From contig OX104134.1 in the NCBI GenBank assembly GCA_944470555.2, positions 11,821,248-11,885,247 on the forward strand: DNA of 64,000 nt, given 5' to 3'. Source of the stretch: Heterobilharzia americana (lineage: Eukaryota; Platyhelminthes; Trematoda; Strigeidida; Schistosomatidae). Below the pieces are notes generated by a model. It ran no database searches. It was given only the letters and a program-made list of their open reading frames with translations, and was not told the DNA's origin. Shown piece after piece: positions 25,101-34,100 of this stretch; the stretch's first letter is position 1, and every line of letters starts with the position of its first letter. The position numbers were made by a program, and so were the translations under genes.

Positions 25101-28100
25101 TATGTGTGACATGCCTTTCGCTGGCATTTGTCAAACGTTAGATGATGCTCCTGGACTGACCTGGAACTACTCTTATTTTAGGTATGGAAAGACACCTATG
25201 ATCAAAACCCTGTAACCGCCTCATGTCTGCTTTTAACGACGAAGTCTCACAGGCGTACAACAGAACAGAACGGACTGCTGGGCAGTGTACTCATCCTTTC
25301 ATTGAATGTCAGATATCTCACCATTAGCGGCCAGAGATGATGTACATCGCCAAATGCCAAACCGGCCTTCTTTATCCAAGCTGAGATTTCGTTCGAGCTG
25401 ATGCAACTTTCCAAGTATGTGAAGTGGTTGATACATTCCACCACTCCACCTCCCATCCTTAAAATAAGAGTAGTTCCAGTTCAGTCCAGGAGCATCATCT
25501 AACGTTTGAAAAATGCCAGCGAAACGCATGCCGAACATACTCAGATTTTCGCTAAACGCGTTCAGAAGACCCTGCATTGCGTCAGCGTCTTCACCTAGCA
25601 CAGTAATATTGTCTGCATACTCCAAGTCAACCAGATGGTTTTCAGGGGTCGGTCGGTCCTTGTGATGAAGTACGTTTGTAACGACGTTGAATAGGAACGG
25701 TGACAGTGGGCATGCCTGGAAGACACCATTAGTTGTCGCTAATTCAAATGACAACTCTCCGTAAGCTCTTACACAGCGGCGTCAGTTCGAGTAGGGATCT
25801 ATGACAGGCATTATATACTGCTTTCACAGTAAGATATTGACACAATACCTCATAGTCGATAGAGTTGAGTGCCGCCTTCAGGTCGGGAAATATTGCAGGT
25901 GTTGGCTGCCTGTAAGCATGCCTAAGTTTCATAGCTGTCGATGGGTGAAGATTTGATTGGTGCACACTAAGACTAGGTCTGAAACCTGTCTGGCTTTTTC
26001 AGAGGGAACAAACGCCTTCTAGGCGTGAAACCTGTCTAGTTTTCTCTAGTTTGTTGTTCTCGAGTTCCATTTAAGCATGGGATAACTATGGGGTCTCGGA
26101 TTTTTGGCACATTATTAGTCAAACTAATTCCCGTATGCTTGTCACAAGAAGACTCCACTCCCTTCTTATAGAGTGGGGTGGTGATCAGTGAAGTAGACCA
26201 GTGTGATAGCACTATCTCTGATTCTCATAAATTATTTAGTGCCTCCATCACCTTAATTCAAGATTTCCTATCTCCATCTTCGAAAACTCAGGCTGTGAAA
26301 GGATAGAACGTATCAACTACTTCGCCTAATTGCGGAGTTGCATCAAGCGGAAAGGACTGGTTGTTGATGTAATATTTCTCAACTCAGAGATAGAACGCTG
26401 GTTTTGCATTTCCCAACTTGTGTCATCTGTGGCACCGATGAGATATTCGACTATCTATTAAGTGATGAGTACGCTGCGCTGCAGTTTATTCTGTCGTGTT
26501 ATATGGCTATGAGACATGACGTTTAAAAGCAGACGGCATGAATCGATTACAGGGTTTTGATCATAGGTGTCTTTGTAGCATTGTTCACGTTTGGTGGAAT
26601 CACCGTGTGAGGAATGTTGAGAACAGATGAAGGGTACTACGCAAGGCAGGTAAGATGACTGACGAGGTTGTGGACTTTTATCGGCTAAGGTAGTTGAACA
26701 TGTGTTGCTCACGCTTAGCCACTGCTGATGTGGCAAGCCAGAATAAGCTAGATTAGTTTGAAAGACGATCTAGTTCATGAAGCCCTTGACTGTTGGTCGG
26801 AGCTATGTGAGATGTAGACTATCCGGCCAGGGTCTCGGAGACAACAAGAATCAATGGTTGACAACTCTTGTGTATGTGGCTGAAAAGCGACAAGAATGAA
26901 GCAGATGTATTCAATGTTTGACGTTTTCAAAACACCTTTCTCCAAACTTTTTATCCTCTCACATAACTTCGTTTGCCTTGATATTATCCTTTTTCAACCC
27001 ACCTGTTCTTTGTATCCTACTGTGAATTGTCGCAATTTGAGCCGATGCATTTGTGTGCGAGGTTCTACTTTGGTTTTTGTTTGCTTGTCTGTCAAACTCC
27101 TAGGAAATATCGAATATCAACTTATTTTAAGTGGTAGTAAAGCCATTCAAGCCTTAGGCGAAGAGCATGGTTCATTATTTCTAGCGTTTTAGTTTCAAGT
27201 CAGGGTTCGAGTCCCATTGCAGTTACTTCAACCTGGATAACAGAGTAGCCCTCACATCAAACCTGGTTCATAGCTTAGCTAATATGTCTGTATGCGGTAT
27301 TTGATTTGCACCAACCAATCCAACGGTCAGTAATGTATACAACTGAGTAAATCACGTAGGCATATCGTTTAGTGTAAATAAATATCGAGGTAATAACAAC
27401 AATAATTTCTGTAAGTTAATAAGGAATATTGAAATAAGAAGGCATTCGTTAAAACTGATATCCTTTTAAGGGTGATAGCTAGTTACCAAAATGAGTACTA
27501 ACTAACTTTTCCTAGGTAGGAACTCGAAATAAAAGAACGGACGGAGTGCAGTGGATTTAATGTAGATGAATTTGTACCACGCCCGTTAACTTGTAATCTT
27601 TTAACAGGTTTACACTTGTTTCGTTTTGAATACTTACAGATATAAGGTGATGAAAATGTAGAGCAGCTAATGTAAACAAAGGCTGCCTAATATATAAGAA
27701 GATGGAAGTATATGATGAACTTTCTAAAAATGTTACTCAGGGATCTACCAAATATAAATATTTAGTCAATAGTTGCTACTTGTGTCCTGGAAAAATTTGA
27801 GCACTGAATTTGATGTTCTGAAGATGCTAGCGTTATGTTAAAACCTATTTTTAAAGTAATTTATTTGGTAGTGGCTGGTAGTGGGATACAGGACATACGT
27901 TTCGTTTTATTTAGGACTCATTAGCTGGGTATACCTGCACCCAAGGATCAACAAACAATAGTTATTTTGAAAGGGACCTATTAACCCACAGCTTTATACC
28001 TTCCAATGTAAAAAAGGTAGAAATATGCAGGGATCACTGTAACTGAGCTAAAGAGCATACAAAAGATTGTCGTAATTGAGAACCTAATCAACAGATGCAA

Positions 28101-31100
28101 TAAAAGCTTTTGAAATATAACAGATTTCATGTTTACCAATGTAGACACTTCACTAGTTCTATAAAGTTTGTGTTTTGGTTAATGAATACTCAAGACACCT
28201 TACCACTGTAATTTTAACATAGAGAGTACTCATTTTGATCTTTTTTACCCATAGTTACTACCTTTAGAAAAATGGTCGCAAAGCAAACAACTAATTTTTT
28301 CATAGTTGACGATAGTTGAGCAAAGTAAATACTATTGTGAATCAGTTATACCCTCCGTAAAAACCAACATAACCGTTCTTTTGGACCTGAGAATAGAAAT
28401 GCCACCTTGTGTAATAGTACGCATATACGTAAACTGCAGTGAATCGAGTAAAAATGAACAGATAAATCCAGTTCATCATGTTTTACAGAAGCAGATAGTT
28501 TTGAATCATAGAAAATTAGATGGGTTGAGGAATTTCATATTTGAATGGAATAGATAAATATCCTATATACTTTTATTTCCTGTGGCTGAGATATATATAG
28601 ATAGAAAGAAACTTTAAAAATCTTAGAAACTAGAGTTAAGTACAGGAAACGTTGCATAATGCATGCTTGTCCTTTCCATTATTTACTTCCTGATAACTGG
28701 CTGGCGTAGTATGTTCAAATTTCAATGATAAATAACAACTAAACACGGAACGGTAAAAGTTGTATTTACCAGAGTTATATGGTGTATTGGTTGTAATGGA
28801 AAGATCTGGACCTACTGGCATAGACATGCTTTGACCAGGCATAGGGTATACGCTTGGATTTGAGGTCTGCGTAAAAGGACTGGCAAAATTGGGCAGTTGA
28901 GGCATGGGCATAGAAGGGACAGGAGGTACAGAACTGGGTATTTGCCATCCAGTGCCAAGTTGAGGTAAATACAAATTTGAACCTTGGCCGTTAGTTGTAA
29001 CAGGGATCGGTGGTTGTGGCAAGTTACCTATAATCATAAAAGTCAAAAAGACACCCATTTAAGCAAAATAATTGAAGTTCAGTGTCAATAAGTGATACAT
29101 TAAAGCATAACCTACGGGAAATTCACAGAGTAATAACGTGAAGTAGTGATTTTGTTACTGCTGCGAACGAAGTTATTACTTACCTGGATAAGGTACTGAA
29201 CAAGAAATGGGGGTTTAGTTGAGGGTTTGCACTTTGCCGTTTGGACAGAGGAGTAGACTTGGAAAATACTGGGGACTTCTCCCCGAATACAATTTGAAGC
29301 ACTGATATTAACCCAATAAGATCTGTATCCGGCTGTTAGTTGGGAATAAAATAAAAATGGAAAACCTAGTAATGAGTGAAACAGTTAAGGTGGACTTGCA
29401 TAATCTGTTAAATCAGTTAGATCAAATAAATATAAAAACTGTTGATTGACTCGGTAAATAGGTCAGGTTAAAAAGTCTGGTGCATAAATTGATAATTTAC
29501 TTCACCTGTAGCAGCAATTAAATGCATCTACAAAAAAACCACTTCTAGTTTTAACACAGGGTGAATTGAACTATTACTATCGATGCATTGAAACCTAAGC
29601 GCAAAAAATAATTGTTATCAAGAGAACAGAAAAAAGCTAACGGACTTTTTGAGATATACTTGTAAAATGTTCGAGTTATCAGCTGACTTCAGTCGCAGAT
29701 GCGTCGGGAACTGGGAGGCACTAGACAGACATTTTTCCTAGTCGGTAGTCGCCGGTGCGCCTGTTCCAGAACTTGTCGAATGGTGAAAATGTGACCAATG
29801 AACCCTCGCGTTCGAGTCACCTGGTTTGCCTAAGTTTGTTGTTCATAAGCTCCTGTTAGGCGTCGCATAACTATAAACACTAGAATTTTGCATTCGATGT
29901 TAGTCATACTGATTCCCGCATGGTTTTCACAAAATTTCTTGCCTACTTTATCAACTGGAATTACGAGTGACTTAGTCTGACGGGACAACCTCTGATTCTC
30001 AGACACTGCCAGGTACATCCATTACTCTACTAAGTGAATTCCTCCTCCCCTCCCCCGATTCTTAGAAACTTCAGGTGGCGAACCAACAAGTCCAGGCGCT
30101 TTACATTGTTTCAGGTTTGACACAGCCTTCTCAACTTCAAGGGCAACTGGAGAACTGCCCGTTCTGGGGCTTCATCAGCATCCCATCCTTTTCGATGATG
30201 ATTTCAATAATCATCGTTTTCTTCTTGCCGATAACCCTAATAAGCTTAAATAGTTGCCTGATATTACCCGGAGCTTATACATTTGCCACCTCTGATTTCA
30301 CTACTTACCGCTGGTCGCAACCATTGTAAACACTCTTAATAAACTTACGTTTGAGCTGCTTTGGCTCCTCATTGTGATTAGAGCCTGCTGGAATGAGTCT
30401 TCTGACATCAATGAGTTCGGATGACATTGGTAAAATCGATTGACGTTTGCTAGTCTTTGGATTCAGGTCACCAATTGTCGTTACCGAAGTTTTTACACCA
30501 GACTGGATATCACGTCTTTGGAGGATAAGGATTGCTGTCATGTTCAGAGAAAAGCTTGCCTAAAAGAAACACTTTGTGTAGTGATGGCACACACCCAACT
30601 TCCAACATTATTCCAACCAAAAGTGGGGTTTAACAGAGCTGTACGATTTTATAATTCGTCTTTGAGTGCGCTAAAGCTGACATCTTAGAGATGGAGGAAT
30701 TGTGTAGAAGTACCGTAAGACTGCTGTCACATGAAAGGCTTTACGATGTAGAATATGCGGAAGATATCGTCTCACTGTGCGACAACATATCATATTCTCA
30801 GACCACAGTCAGTCAGTTGGTGAACAGTAATTGTTAGCATAGAATGTGCAAGACACTTTCAAAGTGCAAAGCACCCCAACAAGATTGATGGGAGGTACAA
30901 CAGGCATTGAGTCTTCCGAATTTGCAAAAGATTTTGCGTAAGCGGATATTTGCTTGAGTGCTGGTGATCTCGAACGATAGCAGGTATTTCGAATCTGCGG
31001 TCGGCCTTGCATATCGCAACGATACGAGTTTTCCCGAAGGGGGGAAACGCTTGTTTCCTCGAAACCCAACAAGATCACAAACGTCTTTTCAATACTGGTA

Positions 31101-34100
31101 GGATGAAAATAGTTGTGGAGGGGGTTAGAATGAGGTTTAAAAACTGCACATTTCCCTTTGACTCACGCCGTAAAAATGCCAGCAACTTGGTTTACAATCG
31201 GAGTCGAAACTAACAAACTTAAATCTCCACCCTTTAAAAAAGGCCATATGTGATCGGCTTCAAGTAGATATCTCTTGGATTTCGCAGTCACACACTGAAA
31301 CTTCTTTTTTCAAGTGCCCAAAGAAGAAATAGCCTTTCATAGTATGGGAAACCGGGAAGCGTCAGCCGCCATCACAACTCTAACAGCACTCAAATTCCCT
31401 CAAATCACTATCCACTACCTTACATATCAACTTTGAATCTTCCTCCTTGTCTCCATCAATAATCAATCTTTAATTCCTTCCAGTTCTGGAATTCTCGGTA
31501 AGGATTTGAGTTGACGGAACATCACTGGTCTTCCGAAATTGCTCTCCAATCGACACATTAGGGCTTTTAATGTCCACACCCTATGTCAACTCATTCAACA
31601 AGCTTCGCTAACAAAAACTCCAGCACCTCGCACCATGAATATGCGCTGTATTTATGAGACATGCACACATGATCCAAGTGTGGTTATTCACTTAACCTAA
31701 CACAATGTGGTGAATCCACAAAACTAACTCTGAGGGCTTCTGAAGATTCCATGACTAGTTCTCGTAGTCTTATAGGTGTAGGGATATAACAGTCCTATGG
31801 CAGGAAACCCACTGCTCGACTGATTCTAAGTTGACAGTTGCCTTTGTGCTGTTCAAGTGGACCGTATAGTGAGGAATGAAAACAGTAGTGAAACGCCGTT
31901 CTCTTTGTAATCCTTACCAATTCAACCGGTGACTGTAGTTCACATTACGTGAAGGATGAGTTCTATTGAAGACAATGTAGCCCTCTACTGACGTGGTTCT
32001 CGTTGCAGGTGACCTCACTGCACAAGTGGGTAGACTAGGTTAGGCAGAAAGGCTGAAAGAACAGACAATGGTGATCGTCTGCTACAAACATGCTAAGACA
32101 ACCAACTGTTTCCGACTAGCGTTAAAGTCATACATGAGGAGGAACACTGCTTGATGTGGCGTCTACCCACATGAACTCAGTGGTGGACACAGATAGACCA
32201 TACTGCTACCAGTTATCGCTGGAGAGGGTCGGTCGAAAGTTGTCACCTTATCTGCAGCACGTGTTCGGATAGCGTTAGTTTGAGCACGGGAACGTCTGCA
32301 CCTACGTGAATGTAGGTAAAACTACAGCTGCCGGAGCACTTCAAGTGCAGCTCAATGGTGAAAATACTAAGGCTGCTTTCGACTAGCAACTGGTCAGATA
32401 ATTATCGTAACAGGAAGCACCACTCATCCAGAAGCTCATTGGCGTTTCTAGTCTGCTGTGAAAGCAGCGTTACATTACAGCCAACTAACACTGCAACTGA
32501 ATATCAGAAAACAGAAAGTATTAGTGGATGTAATGCCCAGAACGAGCCGCATTTCTCGATCTGAAGGCAACATTCGACTACATCGATCGACAGGTCTTCT
32601 GGTAGTATCTCTCACTGCAAGGGTAGTCAAGTACGCACATCACTTTTTTAAAGGCTCTGTTCTCGAACACCCATGGATGTGTTGAAGTCAGCGGTGAGTT
32701 ATAAAGTCAGTTGCGTACATCAAGTGGTATCAATCAAGGATGTCCACTCGTTTTATTCTTTTTAAATTGTCATACACGTAGTAATGGATGTCTTCCTCTC
32801 TTCGTGTGATTCAATCGCAATCGAGCTCATAGCATTAAACTGCGTAACAGACCAAGAGTATGCAGATAACACAGTCCTGTCAGGTGAAAATGATGACAAG
32901 ATGCGGTCCTCTGGATACACTGAGTGGCGATTTGAGAATGTTTTGGATTTGGGAGTTTCTCGCCACCCGAATGAGAACTGCTGTTGTGAGACTGGTCTTT
33001 AATGGTTCCCTAACTGACAATAGGGAGTGAAACAGTTGGCCGAGTTAACCACTTCACGTATTTGGGACGTCAGATTATTCCTGGTACGTCACTGATAGAC
33101 GAAATCTCTGCACGGATACAAGAGGCTCGTTTACGTTTCACTAAATTACGCCAATTAAAGCGTCACTATGATATCCGATTCTACACTAAGCGTCAAGTGT
33201 ACGGTGCTGCTGTTCTCCCTGTTTTATTGTATAGGTGTGAAACATCGCTGTTAAATATAGGGGATATGAGGCAGCTTTGGAGGTTCGACTGCTATCGCCT
33301 TTGTAGAATAGACCATGTGTTATGTTGTCAATACGTCGGTAACGCAGAAGTTGGATAGAGTTGTAGGGAGAAGAGAAAATTCAGTTGATGAGGTTGCGAA
33401 CCTTTATCGACTCAAGTGGCTGAAACATGTTACGCATGCGTAGTCGCCGTTTGCCTCATCGTGCTATGTTAGCTTCGGTGGGTTTAGGTTTTAAAAAAGG
33501 TTAAGGACTAGAGGAATAAGGACTAAAATATGGTATCATTGCATGAAGTCTTCGACTGGTCTCAACCGTGTTGGGAAATGTAAACTTTACGGGTCGTGTG
33601 AAGACAGGAATAGGTGGTTGGAGACTAATTACATACCTGAGTCGACTTGTAGCATACATGCATCAAGACATTATCTTTGTTTTAATCGTCAAACTAGATT
33701 TCAGTATTCTTTCATTCTTCCTAATCCTCTCGACTTTATTTCTGTCTTACAACTTGGTGGATTCTCGTCTGAGGTTACAACTTGGACCGTCACGCAGTAC
33801 TGCCAAGTGTCCTTTTCGTTTTGTCTATTTTTGTTTCAACTACGAAAAACCAGAGATACAACTGGCAGCAACATTTCACACAATAAAGACACTAACCAAC
33901 AACAGCCAATATCTAGGGTGACATTTACAATTACATTCTAAAAAGGTGAGTATCTGCTTTACCTAGAATTATACTGTTTTTCAGTCACCACAAATATACC
34001 TTGGAGTGCTAAGTGAGGTAGTGCTATGCTACTTCCTAACCGTAAGTTATCCTCAATCACATTATCGAATGGTGCAATAACTTTTGTACAAAACCTTAGA

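Larger units (their letters stand above)
17793..28769 (-). other. TSG101 intron 6 (10,977 nt)
   Basis: The longest intron, built largely from retroelements: a TAA-tailed SINE-like unit near 20.3-20.55 kb, a split SR2-like element (20685-25187), a Penelope-like insertion (21560-23029), inverted SR2-like pieces (25188-26340), another fragment (26380-26900) and a tRNA-type SINE (about 27060-27310). 17.8-20.3 and 27.3-28.7 kb are unremarkable. Confidence 0.75.
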
